A DNA stretch of 64,000 bases from Micromonospora lupini (GTDB taxonomy: Bacteria; Actinomycetota; Actinomycetes; Mycobacteriales; Micromonosporaceae): contig NZ_JAPENL010000003.1 of the NCBI RefSeq assembly GCF_026342015.1, positions 1,054,001 through 1,118,000 on the forward strand, read 5' to 3'. The notes under the pieces are model-generated. The model was not told where the DNA came from. It was given only the letters and a program-made list of their open reading frames with translations, and did not search any database. Below, piece after piece: positions 26,180-34,010 of the stretch (its first letter is position 1; every line of letters starts with the position of its first letter). A program made the translations under genes and the position numbers.

Positions 26180-26707
26180 ATGGTGTTCACTTGCCCGGTG
26201 GGGATCGGCAGAACGACACCGCGTGACCAAGTTTCCGGGCATACCCGGCGAAAGCTCCTGCGCGCCGGGGCGCTGCTGACGCTCGGCGGCGCCGCGACGT
26301 CGCTGACCGGCTGTGATCTTTTCGACCGCGACGACCAGCCGGCACCACCGCCGGACCCGCTGCGCCCGATGGTCGACGAGTCGCTGGGCCTGGCCGCGGC
26401 GTACCGGGCGACCGCCGCCGCCCAGCCGGAGCTTGCCGACCGCCTCGGCCCCATCGCCGAGACACACACCGCGCACGCCACCGAGCTGGCCCGGGTCGTC
26501 GGCGTCGCCCTCCCGTCGGCGCCCGCCGCCGACCCGAGCGCCACCACGGCGACCGAGCCGGCCGCCGCGCTGGCCGCCCTGCGCGCGCGGGAGAAGACCG
26601 CACAACAGTCCGCCACCGCCGCCTGCGCGGCCGCGCCCGCCGAGCGGGCGGCGCTGCTCGGGTCGATCGCCGCCGCGCGGGCCACCCACCAGGAGGCACT
26701 GAAGTGA
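26180..26707 (+). CDS. Tat-exported ferritin-like lipoprotein
   Basis: Starting at the ATG at 26180 the product has 175 residues; a GTG at 26198 is an alternative. The N-terminus has a twin-arginine signal (TRRKLLRAGALLTLGGAATS) ending in the lipobox LTGC. The mature part is a helical domain with DESLGLAAAYRAT, ETHTAHATELARV and LRAREKTAQQ...RATHQEAL. The spaced Glu/His residues suggest a four-helix ferritin-like fold, though key metal ligands are not certain. It is divergent from rimP and coupled to the next gene by a GTGA overlap. M. tuberculosis has a similar gene pair (Rv2843-Rv2844) at this site. Confidence 0.75.
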   Translation: MVFTCPVGIGRTTPRDQVSGHTRRKLLRAGALLTLGGAATSLTGCDLFDRDDQPAPPPDPLRPMVDESLGLAAAYRATAAAQPELADRLGPIAETHTAHATELARVVGVALPSAPAADPSATTATEPAAALAALRAREKTAQQSATAACAAAPAERAALLGSIAAARATHQEALK

Positions 26708-27141
26708 GGCAGCCGACCGCTGGGGAGGCGCTCGCCGCAGTCCTCTCCGCCGAGTACGCGGCCATCTACGCCTACGGGCGGATCGGCGTCCGGCTCACCG
26801 GGGCGGCGCGCGAATCCGCACACCAGGCGGAGGCCGCCCACCGACGCCGGCGCGACGCGCTCGTGGTGCAGCTCAGCACCACCGGGGGCACCGTTCCGCC
26901 GGGGCGGGCCGGGTACGCGCTGCCGTTCCCCGTCACCGACCGGGCGAGCGCGTTGCGGCTGGCAGTCGAGGTGGAGGAGCGCACGGCGGCGCACTGGCGG
27001 GCCGCGCTGGCGTCCACCACCGGCCCCGACCGCGACCAGGCGCTTGCCGCCCTCGTCGAGTACGCCGTACGGGCCACGCGGTGGCGCAAGACCGCCGGTG
27101 TGACACCGCCGACTGTCGCATTTCCCGGCCGCCCGACCTGA
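26704..27141 (+). CDS. DUF4439 ferritin-like domain protein
   Basis: The 145-residue product begins at a GTG overlapping the preceding stop. The sequence has the DUF4439 pattern: LAAVLSAEYAAIYAYGRIGVRLTG, AHQAEAAHRRRRDAL, VEVEERTAAHWRAALAS and ALAALVEYAVRATRWRKTAG. The Glu/His residues (E18, E88-E89, H93) sit at positions expected for a ferritin-like helical bundle. There is no signal peptide, so it is probably cytoplasmic and partners the exported protein of the upstream gene. Function is unknown. Confidence 0.8.
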   Translation: MRQPTAGEALAAVLSAEYAAIYAYGRIGVRLTGAARESAHQAEAAHRRRRDALVVQLSTTGGTVPPGRAGYALPFPVTDRASALRLAVEVEERTAAHWRAALASTTGPDRDQALAALVEYAVRATRWRKTAGVTPPTVAFPGRPT

Positions 27142-27165
27142 ACCGGTCCGCTCCGGTTGCGGAGC

Positions 27166-27183
27166 GCATACCAGGTATGCATA
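27166..27183 (+). promoter_or_regulatory. PadR-type operator upstream of the ABC exporter operon
   Basis: A perfect palindrome GCATACC-A-GGTATGC (27166-27180) overlaps a second palindrome TATGCATA (27176-27183) 11-27 bp before the PadR start. The ATAC/GTAT core resembles PadR family sites, which suggests autoregulation of the regulator and exporter genes. Confidence 0.6.
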
Positions 27184-27193
27184 CTCCGTTGCC

Positions 27194-27796
27194 ATGTCCA
27201 TCCGTCACGGGCTGCTCGCCCTCCTCGAGCGCGGCCAGATGTACGGCTACCAGCTGCGCGCCGCATTCGAGGAGTCGACCGGCTCGACGTGGCCGCTGAA
27301 CATCGGGCAGGTCTACACCACGCTGTCCCGGCTGGAACGGGACGGTCTGGTGCGCCCGCTGCCGGAGAGCGAGGCCGGGCAGCGCCCGTACGAGATCACC
27401 GACGCCGGCCGGGCGGACCTCGCGCTGTGGTTCGCCACCCCGATCAGCCGCAACGACAGGCCCCGCGACGAGCTGGCGATCAAACTGGCCCTGGCGCTCA
27501 CCACCCCCGGAGTGGACGTCCGCTCGGTGGTGCAGGCCCAGCGCAGCGCGACGATGCGCACGCTGCAGGAGTTGACCCGGTTGAAGTACGGCAGTGACCG
27601 CCCGGAGGACCTGCCGTGGCGACTGGTGCTGGACTCGATGGTGTTCCAGGCCGAGGCCGAGGTGCGGTGGCTGGACCACTGCGAGAGCAGCCTGGTCCGG
27701 CACCAGCCCAACCGGCCGACGCCGCCCCCACCCCGGCCGCCCGACGGCGGGGCGTCCGACGGCGCGCGGTGGGCCGACGAGGAGGCGCGACGGTGA
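27194..27796 (+). CDS. PadR family transcriptional regulator
   Basis: This 200-residue regulator has the N-terminal winged-helix domain MSIRHGLLALLERGQMYGYQLRAAFEESTG and the wing VYTTLSRLERDGLVRPL. The C-terminal helical Vir_act_alpha_C-type dimerisation region follows (about residues 95-175). It ends in a Pro-rich tail. The stop overlaps the start of the ATPase gene (GTGA), and the operator-like palindromes sit just upstream. It most likely represses this exporter until an inducing compound binds, as PadR proteins next to ABC exporters do. Confidence 0.93.
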   Translation: MSIRHGLLALLERGQMYGYQLRAAFEESTGSTWPLNIGQVYTTLSRLERDGLVRPLPESEAGQRPYEITDAGRADLALWFATPISRNDRPRDELAIKLALALTTPGVDVRSVVQAQRSATMRTLQELTRLKYGSDRPEDLPWRLVLDSMVFQAEAEVRWLDHCESSLVRHQPNRPTPPPPRPPDGGASDGARWADEEARR

Positions 27797-28527
27797 GCGG
27801 ACCGGACGACGCGGTGCTGGAGCTGCGCGCCGTCCACCGCACCCATGGCGCCGGCCCGGCGGCGGTCCACGCGCTGCGCGGTGTCAGCCTGGTCGTCCGG
27901 CCGGGCGAACTGGTCGCCGTGATGGGTCCGTCCGGCTCGGGCAAGTCGACGCTGCTGGCCCTCGCCGGTGGGCTGGACCGCCCGACCCGCGGCGACGTCC
28001 GGGTCGAGGGCCAGCCGCTCGGGGCGTTGGATCGCCGTGGGCTGGCCCAGCTGCGCCGCCGCCGCATCGGTTACATCTTCCAGCAGCTCAACCTGCTGGC
28101 CAGCCTGAGCGCGTTGGAGAACGTCGCGCTCCCGCTGGAACTCGACGGCATCGGCGGCCGACGGGCCCGCGCGGCGGCCCTGGCCGCGCTTACCGAGGTG
28201 GGCCTTCCGGCGCTCGGTGACCGCTTCCCCGACCAGCTCTCCGGTGGTCAGCAGCAGCGGGTCGCGATCGCCCGCGCGCTTGTCGGCGAGCGGCGGCTGG
28301 TGCTCGCCGACGAACCCACCGGGGCGCTTGACTCGCAGACCGGCGAGGCGGTGCTGCACCTGCTGCGCCGCCGGGTCGACGCGGGCGCCGCAGGCATCCT
28401 CGTCACCCACGAGGCGCGCCACGCCGGCTGGGCCGACCGGGTGGTGTTCCTGCGCGACGGCGTGCTTGTCGACACGACGGCACCCCTGGGCAGCGTCGAG
28501 CAACTGCTGTCCGGAAGCGACAGTTGA
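27793..28527 (+). CDS. ABC transporter ATP-binding protein (MacB/LolD type)
   Basis: The protein has 244 residues. Visible motifs are Walker A GPSGSGKST, Q-loop YIFQQLNLLASL, signature LSGGQQQR, Walker B LVLADEPTGALD and H-loop VTHEAR. The sequence belongs to the MacB/LolD/FtsE group that pairs with FtsX-like permeases. The GTG start overlaps the PadR stop, and the stop overlaps the permease start, so all three genes are coupled. Confidence 0.95.
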   Translation: MSGPDDAVLELRAVHRTHGAGPAAVHALRGVSLVVRPGELVAVMGPSGSGKSTLLALAGGLDRPTRGDVRVEGQPLGALDRRGLAQLRRRRIGYIFQQLNLLASLSALENVALPLELDGIGGRRARAAALAALTEVGLPALGDRFPDQLSGGQQQRVAIARALVGERRLVLADEPTGALDSQTGEAVLHLLRRRVDAGAAGILVTHEARHAGWADRVVFLRDGVLVDTTAPLGSVEQLLSGSDS

Positions 28528-31298
28528 CCCTCCTGCGGAGGCAGCGGGCACGCGGCCATCCGGGCGCCCCGGTGGACCGTGCGCCTCCCGGCCGGCGACG
28601 GTTCGCCGAACTGGCCGGCTCCTGGCGGGCGGCGCTGCGGATCGCCCGACGGGAGTCGCGCCGGGCGCGTCGGCGTACCGCCCTGGTGCTCGCGATGATC
28701 GCCCTGCCGGTTCTGGTGCTGGCCTTCCTGGCCGCGAGCTACGACATGGCGGAGCTGACCCCGCAGGAGCGTGTCGACCGCCGCCTCGGCGTCGCCGACG
28801 CGGAGCTGCGGTGGGTGGCCGAGACCCCTGTCGTCCAGGACGAGGGGGGCGACGGCTGGTATTCCCGGGACGGCGGCCAGGCGCAGGCCGGCCGGACGGT
28901 CACCGCCGCAGAGGTGACCGCGTTGCTCGGCCCCCGCAGCCGGGCCACCGAGATCCGCGCCGGGAGCCCGGTGACGGTGCGGGGCCCGCGAGGCGACGAG
29001 ACCCTGGCTGGGCGGATCCTCGACCTCACCGACCCGCTGGCCCGAAGCCTGGTGCGGTTCCGGTCCGGGAGGGCGCCGCAGCAGCCCGGCGAGGTCGCCG
29101 TGAGCCCTGTGGCGCTGCGCCGCCTGGACGTACGCCTGGGCGAGGCCGTGGCCACCGCCGACGGGACGAGGGCGTACACGGTGGTCGGGGTGGTCGAGTT
29201 TCCCGACGACCTCGGCCCGGTGGTGGTGCTGCACCCGGCGGCCGTCGGCCGGGCCGATCCACAGACGGACATCCGCTGGCTGGTCGACGTGCCCGGCGGC
29301 GTCGACGAGGCCATGATGTCGCGGCTCAACGACCACGGGGTGGTGGTCGCGCCCCGCCACCTGCCCGCTTCGACGACGTCGTCCCGGTCCTGGTTCGGCG
29401 ACGCCGACACCACCGACCTGAGCACCGGGGTGCTGATCGCCGGCCTGGGGTTGCTCGAGGTCGTGCTGCTGGTCGGGCCCGCGTTCGCCGTCGGGGTTCG
29501 CCGTCGGCGCCGGGACCTGGCGCTGGTCGCGGTGGCCGGCGGGGACGCGGCCCAACTGCGTCGGATCGTGCTCGCCGACGGGGTGGTGCTGGGTGTGCTG
29601 GGCGCCGTGGCCGGGTTGCTGCTCGGTGTCGGCGCGGCGTTCGCCGGCCGTCCGCTCGTGGAGCAGTACGTCTTCGGCGCCCGCTTCGGCGGGTACCGCT
29701 GTTGGCCCCTTGCCCTGCTCGTGCTCGGCGGGGTCGCGGTGCTGGCCGGGGTGCTGGCCGCGCTGGCGCCGGCCTGGACCGCGGCCCGGCAGGACGTCAC
29801 CGCCGGGCTCGCCGGCCGACGTACCCCGCCCCGGTCCCGGGCCCGCGCGCTGACCCTCGGGTTGGCGCTTGTGGTCGGTGGGGCGGCGCTCGCGGCGATC
29901 GGGGCCACCCGGACGTCGTCGCCGGTGATCCTGACCGGCCTGATCCTCGGTGAGCTGGGCCTGGTCTGTTGCACGCCCACGTTGATCGGTGTGCTCGCCC
30001 GCCTCGGCCGGGTGCTGCCGCTGGCGCCCCGCATCGCGCTGCGCGACGCCAGCCGCAACCGGGCCGCCGCGGCGCCGGCCATCTGCGCCGTCATGGCGGC
30101 GGTGGCCAGCAGCGTCGCGCTCGGCGGATACCTGGCAAGCGACGGTGCCCGAGACGCCCGCGCCTATCGGCCTGAGCTGCCCCCCGGCCACGTCCTGGTC
30201 GCCCCGGACCAGTCGACCCGGCATCCCGGCCCCACGCTGGCCCAGATCGACGGCACCGCGCGAGCGCGTCTCGGCGCCACCGCGGTCGCCGTGGTACGGA
30301 CGGCAGCCTGCCCATCGGCCGAGGAGCCGGGCGGCTACTGCTACGTGGCGCCCGAGCTGCCGCCCGACCGGGTCTGCCCCTGGCAGCCCGGCGACGATCT
30401 GTCAGCGGCGCAGCGCCGGCAGGCCCGGGCCGATCCGCGCTGCCAGGGCCGCGACGTGGACTACTACGGGGACTACGTGGAGACGCTTGTGGACGACGGC
30501 AGCGCGCTGCCGCTGCTCACCGGCGCTGACCCGACGGTCACGGCCGATGCCGCGACGGTGCTGCGCTCCGGGGGTGTGGTGGTGACCGACCCGCGCTACC
30601 TGCACGACGGCCACGTGACGGTGCAGGTGAACGAAGCTCTGGGCGGGTCCGACGAGTTGACCACCAGCACGATCGAGCTGCCCGGGTACGCGCTGCCGGC
30701 GGCTGTCGGCTCGCCGCGCCTGCTGCTGTCCCCGTCCGCCACCCGACGCCTCGCCCTGAAACCGGTCGAGGCCGGTTGGGTGGTCGCCACCCCGGCGCCG
30801 CCCGGCCAGCGCGAGCAGGAGCGCTTCACCGCCGACCTGCGGGCCTTCGGGACGTTCTCCCTCAACGTGGCCCAGGGCACCGCCACGCGCGACGACTCAC
30901 CGCTGTTGCTGCTGCTCGCCGCGGCGGCCGGCGTGATCACGGTGGGCGCGGCCGGGATCGCCACGGCGCTCGCCGCCGCCGAGGGCCGCGCCGAACTGTC
31001 CACCCTCGCGGCGGTCGGCGCTGCCCCTGCGGTACGCCGACTGCTGGCGATCTGTCAGGCCGGGGTGATCGCCGGTCTCGGTTCGGTGCTCGGCATCGTG
31101 GCCGGACTCGGCACCGCGGCGATCGTGCTGTTCTCGGCCAACCGGGAGTACGCCACGGCCTGGCCTGTGCAGGAGCCGTTTCCGTACCTGGTGCCGTGGC
31201 CGGCGCTCGGCGTGCTGGTGCTGGTGCCGGTGGTGGCGATGCTCGGCGCGGGCCTGTTCACGCGTGCCCGGCTGCCGATCGAACGTCGGCTGGACTAG
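28524..31298 (+). CDS. FtsX-like ABC transporter permease
   Basis: The large permease (924 residues) starts at a TTG overlapping the ATPase stop; a later GTG is possible. After a basic N-terminus (RRESRRARRRTALVLAMIALPVLVLAFLAA) there is an extracytoplasmic domain (residues about 85-285). Then three membrane segments form the first FtsX domain (ending LAGRRTPPR), followed by a second outer domain and a final FtsX domain (from SPLLLLLAAAAGVITVGAAGIATALAAAEGRAELSTLAAVGA). The product probably exports a peptide, lipid or antibiotic with the preceding ATPase, under PadR control. Confidence 0.9.
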   Translation: MTLLRRQRARGHPGAPVDRAPPGRRRFAELAGSWRAALRIARRESRRARRRTALVLAMIALPVLVLAFLAASYDMAELTPQERVDRRLGVADAELRWVAETPVVQDEGGDGWYSRDGGQAQAGRTVTAAEVTALLGPRSRATEIRAGSPVTVRGPRGDETLAGRILDLTDPLARSLVRFRSGRAPQQPGEVAVSPVALRRLDVRLGEAVATADGTRAYTVVGVVEFPDDLGPVVVLHPAAVGRADPQTDIRWLVDVPGGVDEAMMSRLNDHGVVVAPRHLPASTTSSRSWFGDADTTDLSTGVLIAGLGLLEVVLLVGPAFAVGVRRRRRDLALVAVAGGDAAQLRRIVLADGVVLGVLGAVAGLLLGVGAAFAGRPLVEQYVFGARFGGYRCWPLALLVLGGVAVLAGVLAALAPAWTAARQDVTAGLAGRRTPPRSRARALTLGLALVVGGAALAAIGATRTSSPVILTGLILGELGLVCCTPTLIGVLARLGRVLPLAPRIALRDASRNRAAAAPAICAVMAAVASSVALGGYLASDGARDARAYRPELPPGHVLVAPDQSTRHPGPTLAQIDGTARARLGATAVAVVRTAACPSAEEPGGYCYVAPELPPDRVCPWQPGDDLSAAQRRQARADPRCQGRDVDYYGDYVETLVDDGSALPLLTGADPTVTADAATVLRSGGVVVTDPRYLHDGHVTVQVNEALGGSDELTTSTIELPGYALPAAVGSPRLLLSPSATRRLALKPVEAGWVVATPAPPGQREQERFTADLRAFGTFSLNVAQGTATRDDSPLLLLLAAAAGVITVGAAGIATALAAAEGRAELSTLAAVGAAPAVRRLLAICQAGVIAGLGSVLGIVAGLGTAAIVLFSANREYATAWPVQEPFPYLVPWPALGVLVLVPVVAMLGAGLFTRARLPIERRLD

Positions 31299-31454
31299 GG
31301 GCACGCGTCATCCGTGGGTCCTCGATCGTCGGCGGCCCCGCACCTCGACACGCCGCACACCGGGCTGCTGAGCTGCCACCGATCGTCGCAACGATCACGA
31401 GTCAACGCCGTCCGGGGGTGCCGTCGAGGCACGGCGGCCGGCAGACTGATCCGC

Positions 31455-31955
31455 GTGTCAGCGATCGCAACCCTCACCCGTCGACTCGGCCACCACCGCT
31501 GGTTCGGGGCGGCCGCCCGCCTGCTGGTCCCCGCCGACCGGATCGTCGGCCGGCTCACCCGGGGTCGGGTGGTCGCGCTTGGTGTGCTCCCGTCCCTCGT
31601 CATCACCACGACCGGTCGCCGCTCGGGCAAGCCGCGCAGCAATCCGCTGCTCTACGTGACCGACGGCGACGCGTACGTGGTGATCGGCTCCAACTGGGGG
31701 CAGACCCACCAGCCCGGTTGGGCGATGAACCTGCTCGCCGACCCGGCCGCCGAGGTGGACGTGAAGGGTCGCCGGTTTCCGGTGCGGGCCGACCCGGCCA
31801 CCGGTGCCGAACGGGACCGCCTGTGGCGCCTGCTGGTCACCGAGTGGCCGGCGTACCGCACGTACGTCGAGCGGGCCGGGGGCAGGGAGATCCGCATCTT
31901 CCGGCTGGTGCCGACCGGGCGCGACGCGTCGGCCGGCCCTCCGTCGGCTGGCTAG
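31455..31955 (+). CDS. deazaflavin (F420)-dependent nitroreductase-family protein
   Basis: This 166-residue product starts at the GTG at 31455 (VSAIATLTRRLGHHRWFG). It carries the Ddn family core LVITTTGRRSGKPRSNPLLYVTDGDAYVVIGSNWGQTHQPGWAMNLLADPAAEVDVKGRRFPVRA. These small split-beta-barrel proteins bind coenzyme F420 (or act as quinone reductases); actinobacteria make F420. It stands alone, 156 bp after the permease gene. The physiological substrate cannot be inferred. Confidence 0.88.
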   Translation: MSAIATLTRRLGHHRWFGAAARLLVPADRIVGRLTRGRVVALGVLPSLVITTTGRRSGKPRSNPLLYVTDGDAYVVIGSNWGQTHQPGWAMNLLADPAAEVDVKGRRFPVRADPATGAERDRLWRLLVTEWPAYRTYVERAGGREIRIFRLVPTGRDASAGPPSAG

Positions 31956-31987
31956 GTCGAGGCGATCCGCGCACCGGTTGACAGGCG

Positions 31988-32701
31988 TCACAGCCCGCCC
32001 TGCACTCCGATCAGCGAGCCGATCAGGTAGGTGGCGCCGGCAGCGGCGGCGCCCAGCAGTAGTTGGCGCAGGCCGCTGGTCCACCAGGGTCGGTTGGTGA
32101 ACCGGGCCACCACGGCGCCGGCGGCGAACAGGCCGAACCCGCCGACGACAAGTGCCAGCCAGAGCACGGTGGCGCCGAGCAGGTAGGGCAACAGCGGGAT
32201 CAGCGCACCCACCGAGAAGAACAGGAACGAGGAGATCGCCGCCGCCCAGGGGCTCGGCTGGTCGTCGGGGTCGACGCCCAACTCCTCGCGGACGTGCACC
32301 CGCAGCGCCTCCTCCGGGTCCCGTCGTACCGCCTCGGCGACCTGGGTGGCGAGGTCGCGGGGCAGGCCGCGGGCCACCCAGGCGTCCGCCAGCTCGCGGG
32401 CCTCCGCCTCGGGGTGCCGTTCCAGCTCGCGGCGTTCCTTGGCGACCTCGGCGGCGACCTGTTCGTTGGCCGAGCGCACGCTCGTGTACTCGCCGAGCCC
32501 CATCGAGATCGCACCGGCCACCAGGCCGGCGGACCCGGTCAGCACGATGCTGTGCGGTGACACGCCACCGCCGCCGACGCCGGCGATGAGGGCGATGTTG
32601 GTGACCAGCCCGTCCATCGCGCCGAAGACGGCCGGGCGCAGCCAGCCGCCCGTGACGTCCGCGTGGTGTGCCTCGCGCAGTGCCGCGGGGGTGTCGGTCA
32701 C
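31988..32701 (-). CDS. VIT1/CCC1 family transporter
   Basis: The protein has 237 residues from the GTG overlapping the map stop. It begins with ADVTGGWLRPAVFGAMDGLVTNIALIAGVGG, the membrane helix with conserved Asp that lines the VIT1 channel. GLVAGAISMGLGEYTSVRSANEQ follows, then a cytoplasmic metal-binding helix (ERRELERHPEAEARELADAW...). The last three hydrophobic segments form the rest of the membrane domain. Relatives move Fe2+ or Mn2+ out of the cytoplasm. Coupling to methionine aminopeptidase, a metalloenzyme, may be coincidental. Confidence 0.9.
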   Translation of the reverse strand: MTDTPAALREAHHADVTGGWLRPAVFGAMDGLVTNIALIAGVGGGGVSPHSIVLTGSAGLVAGAISMGLGEYTSVRSANEQVAAEVAKERRELERHPEAEARELADAWVARGLPRDLATQVAEAVRRDPEEALRVHVREELGVDPDDQPSPWAAAISSFLFFSVGALIPLLPYLLGATVLWLALVVGGFGLFAAGAVVARFTNRPWWTSGLRQLLLGAAAAGATYLIGSLIGVQGGL

Positions 32702-33555
32702 GGCAGGGTCAGGATCTCGTGGCCGTCGTCGGTGACGACGATCGTGTGCTCGAACTGGGCGGTCCATCTGCGGTCCTTGGTGACCACTGTCCACCCGTCG
32801 TCCCACATGTCGTACTGGTAGGTGCCGAGGGTGATCATCGGCTCGATGGTGAAGGTCATCCCCGGCTCCATGATGTCGGTGGGGCGGGGGCTGTCGTAGT
32901 GCGGCACGTAGAGCCCGCTGTGGAAGGTCTCGCCGATCCCGTGGCCGGTGAAGTCGCGGACCACGCCGTAGCCGAACCGTTTGGCGTACGACTCGATGAC
33001 CCGGCCCACCACGTTGATCTGGCGGCCCGGGGCCACCGCGCGGATGCCGCGCATCATCGCCTCGTGGGTCCGTTCGACGAGCAGCCGGGCCTCCTCGCTG
33101 ACCTCGCCGACGCAGAAGGTGGCGTCGGTGTCGCCGTGCACCCCACCGATGTACGCGGTGACGTCGACGTTGATGATGTCGCCGTCGGTCAGGACCGTGG
33201 AGTCCGGGATGCCGTGGCAGATGACCTCGTTGACGCTCGTGCAGCAGGACTTGGGGTAGCCCCGGTAGCCGAGCGTCGACGGGTACGCGTCGTGGTCGCA
33301 GAGGAACTCGTGCACGAGCCGGTCGATCTCGTCGGTGGTCACGCCGGGCTTGCAGTGCTCACCGGCGAGCTGTGTCGCCTGGGCGGCGAGCCGGCTGGCG
33401 ATCCGCATCTTCTCGATGGTCTCCGGCGTCTGCACGTGCGAGCCGCGCCACTGCTGCGGGCCCTTCTTACCCACGTACTCCGGGCGGGGAATGTGGGCGG
33501 GCACCTGTCGCATCGGGGAGAGCGTGCCTGGGGTCAGCGGCGGACGGACGGTCAT
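32698..33555 (-). CDS. map: methionine aminopeptidase, type Ic
   Basis: The 285-residue enzyme removes the initiator Met from nascent proteins. Metal-binding residues lie in DGDIINVDVTAYIGGVHGDTDATF, GHGIGETFHS and the C-terminal MTFTIEPMI and TAQFEHTIVV segments. The first 40 residues (TVRPPLTPGTLSPMRQVPAHI, then EYVGKKGPQQW) form the PxxP-type N-terminal extension seen in M. tuberculosis MetAP1c (mapB), thought to mediate ribosome association. The first residue of its downstream partner overlaps its stop. Confidence 0.96.
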   Translation of the reverse strand: MTVRPPLTPGTLSPMRQVPAHIPRPEYVGKKGPQQWRGSHVQTPETIEKMRIASRLAAQATQLAGEHCKPGVTTDEIDRLVHEFLCDHDAYPSTLGYRGYPKSCCTSVNEVICHGIPDSTVLTDGDIINVDVTAYIGGVHGDTDATFCVGEVSEEARLLVERTHEAMMRGIRAVAPGRQINVVGRVIESYAKRFGYGVVRDFTGHGIGETFHSGLYVPHYDSPRPTDIMEPGMTFTIEPMITLGTYQYDMWDDGWTVVTKDRRWTAQFEHTIVVTDDGHEILTLP

Positions 33556-33649
33556 GCCGCAAGCCTATCGCCGGAGCGGTCGTGACTCGTGCCACGGCCG
33601 GTCGGGGCCGGTTGTTGCCCTGCCAGGTCGCCTGTGCCATGGTGTCAGC

Positions 33650-33964
33650 GTGGATCAAGGGGAGGCACCACCGGTCTTCTCCGCCAGCGCGGAGATCGAC
33701 GGCGAGCACCTCCACGTGGTGGTGACCGGCGAGGTCGACATGGCGACCGCCGACACGATGCTCCAGACCGCCCTGCGCGAGCCCGCCCGTCGGATCACGC
33801 TCGACCTGCGGGCGGTGACCTTCTTCGACTCGGCTGCCATCCACGCCCTGGTCCGGCTCGCCCAGCAGTTCTCCGGCACGCTCACCGTGCTGCCGTCGCG
33901 GCAGGTCCGTCGGGTGTTGGAGATCTCCGGCCTGGGCGACCAGAGCTGGCTCGACCCGGTCTGA
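33650..33964 (+). CDS. STAS domain anti-sigma factor antagonist
   Basis: The 104-residue product from the GTG at 33650 has the STAS fold: FSASAEIDGEHLHVVVTGEVDMATADTML, RRITLDLRAVTFFDSAAIHALVRLAQQ and VLEISGLGDQSWLDPV. The phosphorylatable Ser is in FFDSAAIHAL. Such RsbV-like proteins bind anti-sigma kinases. It converges with the large hybrid kinase/phosphatase/anti-sigma gene, 46 bp apart. The start codon lacks a strong ribosome binding site. Confidence 0.85.
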   Translation: MDQGEAPPVFSASAEIDGEHLHVVVTGEVDMATADTMLQTALREPARRITLDLRAVTFFDSAAIHALVRLAQQFSGTLTVLPSRQVRRVLEISGLGDQSWLDPV

Positions 33965-34010
33965 GACCGCCGACGCCCGCGCCGCCGGCACCCCGGCCGC
34001 CGGGCGCCCG

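Noticed and set aside
25306..27201. Very long minus-strand open frame suggesting a 630-residue RimP
   Set aside because: Only the part from 26025 matches RimP; the upstream portion overlaps two plus-strand genes with coding evidence.
33965..34010. Possible terminator between the STAS gene and the hybrid kinase gene
   Set aside because: Only partly complementary GC-rich blocks are present; no continuous stem of 8 bp or more could be drawn.
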